Positions 1 through 7,945 of a stretch of DNA of 21,332 bases are shown one piece after another. The translations under genes were made by a program, and so were the position numbers. Source of the stretch: Betaproteobacteria bacterium UBA3031. GTDB lineage: Bacteria > Pseudomonadota > Gammaproteobacteria > Burkholderiales > Eutrophovitaceae. Location: contig DFDI01000099.1 of NCBI GenBank assembly GCA_002367635.1, positions 1 to 21,332 of the forward strand, written 5' to 3'. The notes under the pieces are model-generated. The model saw nothing but the letters and a program-made list of their open reading frames with translations, made no database searches and was not told where the DNA came from. The first letter of the stretch is position 1. Each line of letters opens with the position of its first letter.

Positions 1-1
1 C

Positions 2-2071
2 GATGAGGACTCAGAGACGCAGCCGACGCTTGGGTTTCAACGAGTGATTCAGCGCGCTATTCTTCATGTTCAGTCCTCTGGCAAGAAAGAGGTCACAGGA
101 GCTAATGTTCTGGTAGCTATATTCGGCGAGAAGGACTCTCATGCGGTTTACTTCCTGCATGAAAAAGGAGTCACTAGGCTTGATGTGGTTAATTTCATCG
201 CTCACGGTATCGCTAAAGTAGGGGATCCTAATGCGGACGAGAAAAAGGAAGGTGCCGATGCTAATGACCCGGAAGGTCAGAGCGAAGCAAAGACAGAGAG
301 TGCTTTGGCCAGTTATGCCGTTAATTTGAATGAGTTAGCTATGAAGGGCAAGATTGATCCTTTGATTGGGCGCGATATGGAATTAGAACGTGTTGTGCAG
401 ATTTTATGCCGCCGCCGCAAAAATAACCCGCTTTTAGTCGGTGAAGCAGGCGTAGGAAAAACTGCTATTGCGGAAGGTTTGGCTCGTCGTATTGTTGAAG
501 GTGAGATACCTCAAATTTTAGAAAACTCTGAGGTGTTTTCTCTAGACATGGGAGCATTGCTGGCAGGTACCAAGTATCGAGGCGACTTTGAGCAGCGACT
601 CAAAGCAGTGCTCAAACAACTCGAAAAACAACCGAATTCAATTTTGTTTGTGGATGAAATTCATACCATTATCGGTGCAGGCGCAGCCTCTGGTGGTACC
701 CTTGATGCTTCAAATTTATTGAAACCAGCCTTGTCTTCAGGACAGCTTCGTTGCATCGGAGCGACAACTTATAATGAATACCGCGGTATCTTTGAGAAGG
801 ATCATGCGTTGTCGCGGCGTTTCCAAAAAATTGATGTTGGAGAGCCGTCTGTTTCGGAGACGGTATCGATCCTAAGGGGTCTTAAATCCAGATTCGAGGA
901 GCACCATCAAGTTCGGTATACGGCGACCGCGCTAACTGCTGCGGCTGAATTATCGGCGCGTTTTATTCACGATAGACATTTGCCTGACAAGGCAATTGAT
1001 GTGATTGATGAGGCGGGTGCCGCACAGCGCATTGCTGTTGGTAAGAAGAAAAAGAAGGTAATCGGAAAATTAGAGATTGAGGAAATCATAGCTAAAATCG
1101 CCCGAGTGCCCTCTCAGAACGTGTCTAATGATGACCGGTCCAAGCTGAAGACTCTAGACCGAGACCTTAATGCGGTGGTGTTTGGTCAGGAACGTGCGAT
1201 AGACGCTTTATCCTCAGCAATCAAAATGGCTCGTAGTGGCTTGGGTAATCCTCGCAAACCTGTTGGTGCATTTTTATTCAGCGGACCAACTGGCGTTGGT
1301 AAAACTGAAGTGGCGCGCCAGTTGGCATATACCCTCGGTATTGAATTGGTCCGGTTTGATATGTCCGAATATATGGAGCGACATGCAGTATCACGATTGA
1401 TCGGTGCCCCACCGGGGTATGTTGGATTTGATCAGGGGGGGTTGCTGACGGAGGCTGTGGTTAAGCAGCCGCATTGTGTGCTGCTTTTAGATGAGATTGA
1501 AAAAGCACATCCTGATATTTTCAATATCTTGCTACAGGTCATGGATCACGGGACGCTGACAGACAATAATGGGCGTAAAGCAGATTTTCGTAATGCGATC
1601 ATCATTATGACGACGAATGCTGGGTCCTCTGAAATATCTAAGAACACGATGGGCTTCACTGATGCGGTAACCGCTGGAGACGAGCTCGCCGAAATAAAAC
1701 GGCAGTTTACACCTGAGTTTAGAAATCGATTAGATTCCATCGTCTCTTTTGGGCCATTGTCCAAGGAGATTATCTTGAAGGTCGTAGATAAATTTCTAAT
1801 GGAGTTGGAGCATCAATTGCAGGAGAAAAAGGTTGACGCGACATTCAGTTCAAAGCTGCGTGAGTATCTTGGTCGGAAAGGTTTCGATCCGTTGATGGGA
1901 GCTCGGCCTATGGCTCGACTTATACAAGATACCATTCGTCGTGCTCTAGCAGACGAATTGCTCTTTGGTAAATTGTCATCAGGTGGTGATGTGGAGATAG
2001 ATCTAGATGACAATGATGAAATACTAATCCAAATCGCAAGCGAAAAATCTGATCAGACGGTCACAGTTTAA
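2..2071 (+). CDS. clpA: ATP-dependent Clp protease ATP-binding subunit ClpA (5' partial)
   Basis: ClpA is the AAA+ unfoldase that feeds substrates to the ClpP protease in the cytoplasm and takes N-degron substrates through ClpS. The reading frame is open from base 2, so the N-terminal part and start lie outside the window; about 690 residues are visible against about 760 for the family. The start of the visible part still belongs to the Clp N-domain (ETQPTLGFQRVIQRA). The first AAA domain has Walker A GEAGVGKT at bases 440-463 and Walker B ILFVDEIH. The second has SGPTGVGKT at 1280-1306 and VLLLDEIEKAHP. There is no long ClpB-type middle domain, which separates it from ClpB. The ClpP-docking loop reads MGF where E. 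coli has IGL. The stop codon is shared by overlap with the convergent sulfurtransferase gene. Confidence 0.97.
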   Translation, partial: DEDSETQPTLGFQRVIQRAILHVQSSGKKEVTGANVLVAIFGEKDSHAVYFLHEKGVTRLDVVNFIAHGIAKVGDPNADEKKEGADANDPEGQSEAKTESALASYAVNLNELAMKGKIDPLIGRDMELERVVQILCRRRKNNPLLVGEAGVGKTAIAEGLARRIVEGEIPQILENSEVFSLDMGALLAGTKYRGDFEQRLKAVLKQLEKQPNSILFVDEIHTIIGAGAASGGTLDASNLLKPALSSGQLRCIGATTYNEYRGIFEKDHALSRRFQKIDVGEPSVSETVSILRGLKSRFEEHHQVRYTATALTAAAELSARFIHDRHLPDKAIDVIDEAGAAQRIAVGKKKKKVIGKLEIEEIIAKIARVPSQNVSNDDRSKLKTLDRDLNAVVFGQERAIDALSSAIKMARSGLGNPRKPVGAFLFSGPTGVGKTEVARQLAYTLGIELVRFDMSEYMERHAVSRLIGAPPGYVGFDQGGLLTEAVVKQPHCVLLLDEIEKAHPDIFNILLQVMDHGTLTDNNGRKADFRNAIIIMTTNAGSSEISKNTMGFTDAVTAGDELAEIKRQFTPEFRNRLDSIVSFGPLSKEIILKVVDKFLMELEHQLQEKKVDATFSSKLREYLGRKGFDPLMGARPMARLIQDTIRRALADELLFGKLSSGGDVEIDLDDNDEILIQIASEKSDQTVTV
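2068..2071. other. Shared TTAA giving both stop codons of clpA and sseA
   Basis: The self-complementary TTAA gives TAA to clpA on the plus strand (2069-2071) and TAA to sseA on the minus strand (2068-2070). There is no intergenic space and no visible terminator hairpin, so the two transcripts must overlap at their 3' ends. Confidence 0.95.
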
Positions 2072-2910
2072 TCGTTAGAAATTGGCCGGGACGGGTCTGA
2101 TATCCACTCACTCCAAGAGCCTGGGTAGAGCTTTGAATTTTTGATTCCAGCCACTTCCATCGCGAGAAGATTATGGCAGGCCGTTACGCCTGATCCGCAT
2201 TGATGGATGATTGTTTTCTCGCAGTTGTCGCCCAAAATTGCTTCAAAGGCTTTTTTTAGGTCTTTTGCAGCGAGGAATTTACCCGTACTGTCAAGGTTAT
2301 CTTTGAAGAATCGATTTATAGCTCCTGGAATATGCCCAGCAATAGGATCAATGCTTTCATTTTGGCCATGGAACCTGTCATTTGATCGTGCATCAACGAC
2401 TAATGTTTGTTCGTCGTCTAGATGTTGCAAAATAAAATCAGAATCAACAAGAATCGCCCTAAATTCTGGCTCAAAGGTCTCGCTGCTATTTTGGTTTGGG
2501 GTGTCTAATGCTAAATTTCCTCCTTGACTAATCCACGCTTGCAAGCCTCCATTGAGCACTGCGACAGCATCATGACTCAGCCATTTGAGTAGCAACCATA
2601 GTCGTGATGCATAGGCCCCCCCTGCGTCATCGTATGCGATTACCTGGGTGGATTGGGTTACACCGCATACGCCGAGCCAACTAGTGAAAGCTGACAATTC
2701 GGGAAGAGGGTGGCGGCCATTTTTTCCGTTTGTTTTCTGGGAGAGAGAGTTATCCATGGAGGCAAATATAGCATTTGGAATATGCCCTTTGTTATAACTA
2801 TTTATTCCGTATTCAGAGTCGGTGAGCTCATGACGACAATCGAAAATCACGGTATTTGGTCGATCTATGATGAATGGCAGCTCGTCGGATTCAATTAAGG
2901 TGGTATACAT
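2068..2910 (-). CDS. sseA: 3-mercaptopyruvate sulfurtransferase (rhodanese family)
   Basis: Two-domain sulfurtransferase that moves sulfur from 3-mercaptopyruvate to an acceptor such as thiol or cyanide. From the ATG at 2910 it has 280 residues, the usual length. The N-terminal inactive rhodanese domain has VIFDCRHEL and GHIPNAIFAS; the C-terminal catalytic domain has LVVDARSNDRF, GHIPGAINRFF and the active-site loop CGSGVTA with Cys238. CGSGVT is the mercaptopyruvate type, while thiosulfate rhodaneses have CRKGVT, so the substrate call is reasonable but not proven. An upstream in-frame start at 2991 would add 27 residues with no family likeness, so I chose 2910; the ribosome binding site is weak in both cases. 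It converges on clpA with overlapping stops and is divergent from xseB. Confidence 0.88.
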   Translation of the reverse strand: MYTTLIESDELPFIIDRPNTVIFDCRHELTDSEYGINSYNKGHIPNAIFASMDNSLSQKTNGKNGRHPLPELSAFTSWLGVCGVTQSTQVIAYDDAGGAYASRLWLLLKWLSHDAVAVLNGGLQAWISQGGNLALDTPNQNSSETFEPEFRAILVDSDFILQHLDDEQTLVVDARSNDRFHGQNESIDPIAGHIPGAINRFFKDNLDSTGKFLAAKDLKKAFEAILGDNCEKTIIHQCGSGVTACHNLLAMEVAGIKNSKLYPGSWSEWISDPSRPISND

Positions 2911-2969
2911 ATATGAGTGGTGTATTAAGTTAATGCCGTTAGTAAAAGTTTGTGTTCGGAGATATCGAG

Positions 2970-3000
2970 TAAACCATGATGCCCGTCGCATGAGATAATT
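2970..3000 (+). promoter_or_regulatory. Possible extended -10 promoter for xseB-ispA-dxs
   Basis: TGA followed by GATAAT (2991-2999) fits an extended -10 element, about 30 bases before the xseB start. The -35 position (about 2971-2976, AAACCA) is poor. This is the best candidate I see in the 120-base divergent region between sseA and xseB; no clear promoter for sseA was found. Confidence 0.3.
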
Positions 3001-3030
3001 AACACAGTAAATTAAGCCTTATCCCATATT

Positions 3031-3261
3031 ATGACAAAAGCTAAAGAAAAATTAACCTTTGAAAGTGCGCTTACTGAGCTTGAGGTGATCGTTGAGAAGA
3101 TGGAGGATGACGATACAACACTTGAAAACTCCCTATCTTTTTATAAACGAGGAGTTGAATTGTTGCAGTTCTGTCAAAAAGAACTAGAAGCAACCCAGCG
3201 AGAAGTAAGTGTGCTGGAAGCCGGTATATTAAAAAAATTTGAAGGTATTGATGAGTCCTAA
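3031..3261 (+). CDS. xseB: Exodeoxyribonuclease VII small subunit
   Basis: Small subunit of exonuclease VII, which with XseA degrades single-stranded DNA to oligonucleotides in the cytoplasm. The 76-residue protein has the family pattern throughout: FESALTELEVIVEKME, a central LENSLSFYKRGVELLQFCQKEL helix and a helical C-terminus (LEATQREVSVLEAG). The length is normal (about 80). No good Shine-Dalgarno is visible before the ATG at 3031. It is the first gene of a run with ispA and dxs; the end of xseB overlaps the ispA start by 11 bases and holds the ispA ribosome binding site. This order is common in proteobacteria. xseA is not in the window. Confidence 0.93.
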   Translation: MTKAKEKLTFESALTELEVIVEKMEDDDTTLENSLSFYKRGVELLQFCQKELEATQREVSVLEAGILKKFEGIDES

Positions 3262-4147
3262 CTCCTTTGAACAATGGAGACGGGATGTCGTGGCTCAGGT
3301 AGAACAGGGTTTAGACCAGTGCTTGCCCAGTATTGATCATGTTCCGACTGTATTGCATGAGGCTATGCATTACGCGACTAAGAGCCCTGGAAAGCGTATC
3401 CGAAGTTTGATTGTTTGTGCTTGTGCGGATTTATTCGGAAGCAACATAGAGCGTGCAATACACAGCGCTATTTCCATTGAGCTTATTCACACCTACTCAC
3501 TCGTTCACGACGATTTGCCATGCATGGATAACGATGATTTGAGAAGAGGGCAGCCGACTGTACACGTCGCATTTGATGAGGCAACGGCAATGCTGGTGGG
3601 TGATGCGCTCCAACCATTAGCCTTTAATGTCCTCGCTACGCAACCTATAAATATTAGTCATGAGGTTCGAGTGCGACAAATCCATTTGCTATCTGAGGCG
3701 GCTGGGACACAAGGTATGGTCGGCGGGCAGGCGATTGATCTGGCCCAGATTGGCTTAAAGATGAGTCAGTCGGAACTGGAGTTGATGCACTCGAAAAAAA
3801 CTGGAGCTTTATTTTTAGCAAGTGCTGAGATTGGTGCCTTGTGTGGGTTAGAGTATGAGGAGTCGTATCGAGAGCCTCTCCGAAGTTGCGCCCGTCATAT
3901 AGGATTAGGTTTTCAAGTGGTTGATGACATACTCGATGCGAGTTCTCCTACAGAGGTTTTAGGAAAGTCTGCTGGGAAAGACCTCAGGGATAATAAACCT
4001 ACGTATGTAACTTCGTTTGGGTTGGCTCGTGCTAAAGAGATGGCAGCTGAACTCGAAGAACGTACAGAAGAGAGTCTGATGTGTCTTCCACGGAGTGGGG
4101 GCTACTTGAGTGACATTGCTAAACTCGTCTTCAATCGGGTGTCTTAG
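3251..4147 (+). CDS. ispA: Farnesyl diphosphate synthase (short-chain polyprenyl synthase)
   Basis: Condenses dimethylallyl diphosphate with two isopentenyl diphosphates to give farnesyl diphosphate, the precursor of undecaprenyl phosphate and quinone side chains. From the ATG at 3251 it has 298 residues, matching E. coli IspA (299). GKRIRS (47-52) binds diphosphate. The first aspartate-rich motif is DDLPCMD (87-93), followed by DLRRGQPTVH; the second is DDILD (225-229). GAAGTQ-like and MVGGQAIDL segments are also typical. I prefer ATG 3251 over TTG 3239 because GAAGG (3241-3245) sits five bases before it. It overlaps the end of xseB by 11 bases, and dxs follows 11 bases later, so three genes are probably one operon feeding isoprenoid synthesis. 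Confidence 0.95.
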   Translation: MSPNSFEQWRRDVVAQVEQGLDQCLPSIDHVPTVLHEAMHYATKSPGKRIRSLIVCACADLFGSNIERAIHSAISIELIHTYSLVHDDLPCMDNDDLRRGQPTVHVAFDEATAMLVGDALQPLAFNVLATQPINISHEVRVRQIHLLSEAAGTQGMVGGQAIDLAQIGLKMSQSELELMHSKKTGALFLASAEIGALCGLEYEESYREPLRSCARHIGLGFQVVDDILDASSPTEVLGKSAGKDLRDNKPTYVTSFGLARAKEMAAELEERTEESLMCLPRSGGYLSDIAKLVFNRVS

Positions 4148-4158
4148 AAAGATTATCG

Positions 4159-6000
4159 GTGGATATGTACCAACTACTCAATACGATTAATAATCCGCAG
4201 GACGTTAGAGCTCTTCATAGAAAAGAATTGAGTCAGCTCGCCACTGAGTTGAGAGACTTCATTATTGATAGCGTCTCTAAGACGGGTGGTCATCTCGCAT
4301 CTAATTTAGGAACGGTGGAATTAACTATTGCGCTTCATTATATTTTTGATACACCTAAGGATAAGTTGGTTTGGGATGTCGGCCATCAAACTTATGCACA
4401 CAAGATCCTAACTGGTCGCCGTGACCAGATGGGCACGCTGAGAAAATTTGGTGGTATAGCGGGGTTTCCGAGCCGAGAAGAAAGTGAATATGATAGCTTC
4501 GGTACAGCGCACTCTAGTACCTCGATCAGTGCGGCGTTAGGAATGGCAGTTAGCGCGCAATTAAGAGGCGAGGAGAGCAGAGTCGTAGCAGTGATCGGAG
4601 ACGGGGCGATGTCCGCTGGAATGGCGTTTGAAGCACTGAATAATGCTGGCGCTATGGATGCAAATATTCTCGTTGTTTTGAATGACAACGATATGTCTAT
4701 TTCAGAGAATGTTGGGGCGCTTAACAACTATCTTGCTAGACTTTTGTCCAGTCGGTTTTACACCGCGGCCTGGAAGGCAGGAGAGACCGTATTTAAGAAA
4801 ATCCCTCCAGTTATTGAGTTGGCGCGGCGTGCTGAGGAACATGTTAAGGGTATGGTTATGCCTGGGACTCTCTTTGAAGAGTTCGGGTTTAATTATATTG
4901 GGCCGATTGATGGGCATGACATAGATGCTCTATGTGCGACGCTACGTAACTTGAGAAAACTCAAGGGTCCTCAATTTCTTCATGTCGTTACGAGGAAGGG
5001 TAAGGGTTATCAGCGAGCTGAGGAAGATGCCATTCTCTACCACGGAGTGGGCAAGTTTGATCCTCCAGCGGGTATTCAAAAAAAATCGAGTCATAATCAA
5101 ACCTATACTCAAGTGTTTGGTCAATGGCTTTGTGATGTGGCAGCGAAGGACGATAGACTGATTGGCATCACACCAGCAATGCGGGAAGGGTCTGGTTTAG
5201 TCGAGTTCTCTCAACAGTACCCAGAGCGTTATTTTGATGTTGGCATTGCTGAACAACATGCGGTTACATTCGCAGCAGGTATGGCTACTGAAGGTTTTAA
5301 GCCGGTATTGGCGATATATTCGACGTTTTTACAAAGAGCTTACGATCAGTTGATTCACGATGTATGTATACAAAATCTTGATGTAACCTTTGCGTTAGAT
5401 CGAAGCGGACTGGTGGGGGCTGATGGGCCAACACACCATGGCGCATTTGATTTAGCTTATCTTCGTTGTATCCCTAATATTGTGATCATGACGCCGAGTG
5501 ACGCAACACAATGTGCACATATGTTAAGTTTGGCTTATGAGCACTCTGGGCCAGCGGTAGTCAGATACCCAAGAGGTGACGCTCTGGTCACTACGCATGA
5601 TGTTGGCCGAACGGTTCACATGGGTAAGGCGGAGCTCGTCAAAGAGGGAAATGCTGGCGTGGCCATCCTTGTTTTCGGACCACTTCTTCAAACGGTACTT
5701 CGTGCTGCAGATCAATTAAACGCAACCGTTGTGGATATGAGATTTGTGAAACCTTTGGATGTCGACATGGTCAAAAGGATTGCAAAAGAAAATTCACTCA
5801 TCGTGACCGTAGAAGATGGAGTCGCAATGGGTGGTGGTGGTTCTGCGGTGTGTGAGATATTAGAACAGAAAGATTTAAGGGTGTTACGGATTGGATTGCC
5901 GGACAAATTCGTGACACATGGAGATACGTCTTTACTACTTAAGGAATGTGGTTTAGACGAACAGGGTATCTTTGAGCGAATTAATGCCTATATGAGATGA
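4159..6000 (+). CDS. dxs: 1-deoxy-D-xylulose-5-phosphate synthase
   Basis: Thiamine-diphosphate enzyme that joins pyruvate and glyceraldehyde 3-phosphate, the first step of the MEP isoprenoid pathway. The 613 residues compare with 620 in E. coli, and similarity runs end to end. Visible features: SKTGGHLASNLGTVELT with conserved His45, VWDVGHQTYAHKILTGR, the thiamine-binding GDGA (147-150) with NDNDMSISENVGALNN, KGKGYQRAE, and the catalytic Glu365 in AEQHAVTFAAG. The start is GTG 4159 (AGAAAG seven bases upstream) or ATG 4165; the difference is two residues. It follows ispA after 11 bases. With ispA here and ispH at 19415, the window holds three isoprenoid enzymes. Confidence 0.97.
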   Translation: MDMYQLLNTINNPQDVRALHRKELSQLATELRDFIIDSVSKTGGHLASNLGTVELTIALHYIFDTPKDKLVWDVGHQTYAHKILTGRRDQMGTLRKFGGIAGFPSREESEYDSFGTAHSSTSISAALGMAVSAQLRGEESRVVAVIGDGAMSAGMAFEALNNAGAMDANILVVLNDNDMSISENVGALNNYLARLLSSRFYTAAWKAGETVFKKIPPVIELARRAEEHVKGMVMPGTLFEEFGFNYIGPIDGHDIDALCATLRNLRKLKGPQFLHVVTRKGKGYQRAEEDAILYHGVGKFDPPAGIQKKSSHNQTYTQVFGQWLCDVAAKDDRLIGITPAMREGSGLVEFSQQYPERYFDVGIAEQHAVTFAAGMATEGFKPVLAIYSTFLQRAYDQLIHDVCIQNLDVTFALDRSGLVGADGPTHHGAFDLAYLRCIPNIVIMTPSDATQCAHMLSLAYEHSGPAVVRYPRGDALVTTHDVGRTVHMGKAELVKEGNAGVAILVFGPLLQTVLRAADQLNATVVDMRFVKPLDVDMVKRIAKENSLIVTVEDGVAMGGGGSAVCEILEQKDLRVLRIGLPDKFVTHGDTSLLLKECGLDEQGIFERINAYMR

Positions 6001-6029
6001 ATTGATTTCGATAAGTATTAATTTTGATT

Positions 6030-6051
6030 AAGGTATAATGAATATAACCTT
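6030..6051 (+). promoter_or_regulatory. folE2 promoter -10 inside an inverted repeat (possible metal-regulator operator)
   Basis: A perfect TATAAT lies at 6034-6039, 31 bases before the folE2 start; no good -35 is seen 16-18 bases upstream. The box sits inside an imperfect inverted repeat with arms AAGGT (6030-6034) and ACCTT (6047-6051) and inner AT/AT pairs. The right half TATAACC resembles half of a Zur site, but the two halves are not spaced as in the usual GTTATA-N-TATAAC. The promoter is likely; the operator is a guess. Confidence 0.5.
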
Positions 6052-6070
6052 TTAAAGCAAGGCATTAGCA

Positions 6071-6862
6071 ATGAATTCACCAACAGATTTAAGCATCCCT
6101 GACGTACAAAATTCAATTGATGGTCGACACTTGGCCATTGATAAAGTGGGTATTAAGGCTATTCGTCACCCCGTCAAAGTCGCGGACAAGTCAGAGGGTA
6201 TCCAGCACACCATAGCGATGTTTAATATGTATGTTGAGCTCCCACATAATTTCAAAGGGACTCATATGTCTCGTTTTGTTGAGATTCTTAACGAGCAAGA
6301 ACGAGAAATATCTGTCGAGTCGTTTGAAGTCATTCTCCGAACAATGTTAGATCGATTGGAGTCGGATTCCGGGTATATCGAAATGACGTTCCCATATTTT
6401 CTTGAAAAATCGGCACCCGTGTCAAAAGTAAAAAGCTTGTCTGATTACGAGGTGACATTCAAGGGACAGGTGACTAAGGGAGATTACAAGTTAGAGATGA
6501 AGGTGGTGGTTCCGGTGACTAGCTTGTGTCCTTGTTCAAAAAAGATTTCAGACTATGGAGCCCACAATCAACGGTCTCATGTCACTATTTCTGCTGTGAC
6601 TAATGCGCATGTTTGGATTGAGGAGTTGATCGCAGTGGCTGAAGAGCAGGCATCCTGCGAACTGTTTGGTCTTTTAAAGAGGCCAGATGAAAAGTATGTT
6701 ACTGAAAAAGCTTACGACAATCCAAAATTTGTTGAAGATATGGTGCGAGATGTAGCGACCGCGCTGAATGGGATCGACCGAATAGATACCTATGTTGTTG
6801 AGTCAGAAAATTTTGAGTCGATTCACAATCACTCTGCGTACGCGATGATTGTGAAAAATTAG
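6071..6862 (+). CDS. folE2: GTP cyclohydrolase FolE2 (type IB)
   Basis: Converts GTP to dihydroneopterin triphosphate, the first step of folate synthesis (and of queuosine precursors). The 263-residue protein is of the COG1469 family, unrelated in sequence to the zinc enzyme FolE. It has the family start VGIKAIRHPVKV, the segment LPHNFKGTHMSRFVEIL, and the active-site region VVPVTSLCPCSKKISDYGAHNQRSH, where Cys153 and His165 are spaced 12 apart as in characterised members. AAGG upstream of the ATG serves as ribosome binding site. It lies 70 bases after dxs with its own -10 element. In several bacteria folE2 is a zinc-independent backup controlled by Zur; whether a folE copy exists here cannot be seen. 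It converges with yajQ, with four bases between the stops. Confidence 0.96.
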   Translation: MNSPTDLSIPDVQNSIDGRHLAIDKVGIKAIRHPVKVADKSEGIQHTIAMFNMYVELPHNFKGTHMSRFVEILNEQEREISVESFEVILRTMLDRLESDSGYIEMTFPYFLEKSAPVSKVKSLSDYEVTFKGQVTKGDYKLEMKVVVPVTSLCPCSKKISDYGAHNQRSHVTISAVTNAHVWIEELIAVAEEQASCELFGLLKRPDEKYVTEKAYDNPKFVEDMVRDVATALNGIDRIDTYVVESENFESIHNHSAYAMIVKN

Positions 6863-6866
6863 ATGG

Positions 6867-7355
6867 TTAATCTCTAAAGTTTTTATACTGAAGAGGTACG
6901 TCTTTAATTTCTGTTTTAAGCAGAGAAATCACTTCTTGAAGTGTGTCTCGCTTCGCTCCAGAGAATCTCACAACATCTCCCTGGATTGAGCCCTGCGCTT
7001 TCAGTTTGTTGTCTTTAACGGCCTTAATGATTTTTTTCCCTAAGTCCTTGTCTATGCCGGATAGCACCGTGATGACTCGTTTAACTTTGTCGCCACTTAT
7101 TTTTTCTAACTTTTCCTTAGTGAGACTTCGAATATCAATTTCTCGCTTAGTCATTTTTACAATCATCAAATCGTACACCTGACTCATTTTAAATTCGTCG
7201 TCAGCAAAGACTGTGATCTCTTGATTATCGGATAGTTCTATTCGAGCGTCAGAGCCTTTGAAATCAAAACGATTACTTATTTCCTTGTTGGATTGGTCAA
7301 CCGCATTTCGTAATTCGACCTTATCAACCTCTGTAACTACATCAAATGATGGCAT
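6867..7355 (-). CDS. yajQ: YajQ-family nucleotide-binding protein
   Basis: A 162-residue protein (E. coli YajQ has 163) with the unmistakable start MPSFDVVTEVD and the end LQYKNFRD, plus NRFDFKGSDARIEL and KLKAQGSIQGDVVRFSGAKRDTLQEV. The family folds as two linked RNP-like domains. Members in Xanthomonas and Pseudomonas bind cyclic-di-GMP and act with a LysR regulator in virulence and biofilm control; other members have been linked to RNA or phage transcription. The exact role here is open. The ribosome binding site is strong (AGGAG five bases before the ATG). It follows the proteasome-like gene by 17 bases and is the last gene of the minus-strand cluster that starts at argD. Confidence 0.95.
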   Translation of the reverse strand: MPSFDVVTEVDKVELRNAVDQSNKEISNRFDFKGSDARIELSDNQEITVFADDEFKMSQVYDLMIVKMTKREIDIRSLTKEKLEKISGDKVKRVITVLSGIDKDLGKKIIKAVKDNKLKAQGSIQGDVVRFSGAKRDTLQEVISLLKTEIKDVPLQYKNFRD

Positions 7356-7372
7356 GAGAACTCCTAGCTTAA

Positions 7373-7945
7373 CTAAATCAGTTTAATTTTATGAGAGTCT
7401 ATGGGTAGCCCAGTTCCGTCGTCAAATTCGGATGCGGCTTCTATACTTTTTCTGGCAATCGTTTCTGCGCTGATCTCTGGGGACTCATACATGGACCACA
7501 TGGACCCCAATGCGTAATCACTGCCACTACCATAAGCGTAGAAACGTGTGAATTCTTGGACAGTGCGGTGTCCCGATACCCCAAAGATCCCGTAAGGGTT
7601 TGCAATCAGCACATCCATTCTAGATGATTCAATCGCATCTTCTTTGTCTTCCTCAGGAATTAGAAAATATTTTTCTTTAAGTTTGAGGTGTAATTGATTC
7701 CAGGCGCTGAAAATTTCTTCCACAGATCGAAGTTTAATCTGCTGGGAAGTTTCATCAAAATATTCTCTTAGGATTAATTTAAACGTTGCGTTACCCGTGA
7801 CGGCTATTAAATTTTCTCCCGTTTGAATAATTTTTCCAGAGTTTTGGATGTATTTCGCACTTTCTTTACCAGAACCCCACTTAGTCAGTGTGTCGGCTGC
7901 AATCGCTATTTCCCCATCTTTTCGGACAACAGAAATTGTGGTCAT
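7373..7945 (-). CDS. Proteasome-like peptidase, BPH type (HslV-related Ntn hydrolase)
   Basis: A 190-residue N-terminal nucleophile hydrolase. It starts MTTISVVRKDGEIAIAAD, so removal of Met exposes Thr as in HslV and proteasome beta subunits. In mature numbering Thr1, Asp17 and Lys37 (SGKIIQ, aligned to Lys33) form the expected catalytic set. ENLIAVTGNA and YAYGSGSDYALGSM match the conserved glycine and GSG regions. A charged stretch at about residues 88-110 (LKEKYFLIPEEDKEDAIESS) has no equal in HslV. These traits fit BPH, the betaproteobacterial proteasome homolog, which forms double rings and has no known unfoldase partner. No hslU is next to it. The start overlaps the argG stop (ATGA) and is preceded by an A-rich stretch with no Shine-Dalgarno, so translation is probably coupled to argG. 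Such genes are sometimes mislabelled in databases. Confidence 0.85.
   Translation of the reverse strand: MTTISVVRKDGEIAIAADTLTKWGSGKESAKYIQNSGKIIQTGENLIAVTGNATFKLILREYFDETSQQIKLRSVEEIFSAWNQLHLKLKEKYFLIPEEDKEDAIESSRMDVLIANPYGIFGVSGHRTVQEFTRFYAYGSGSDYALGSMWSMYESPEISAETIARKSIEAASEFDDGTGLPIDSHKIKLI

Noticed and set aside
2911..2991. Longer N-terminus of the sulfurtransferase
   Set aside because: The 27 extra residues have no family likeness, and the ATG at 2910 gives the usual length.
7373..7945. Calling the proteasome-like gene hslV
   Set aside because: The start and catalytic residues agree, but the middle insertion, the weak similarity after residue 60 and the lack of hslU fit BPH better.
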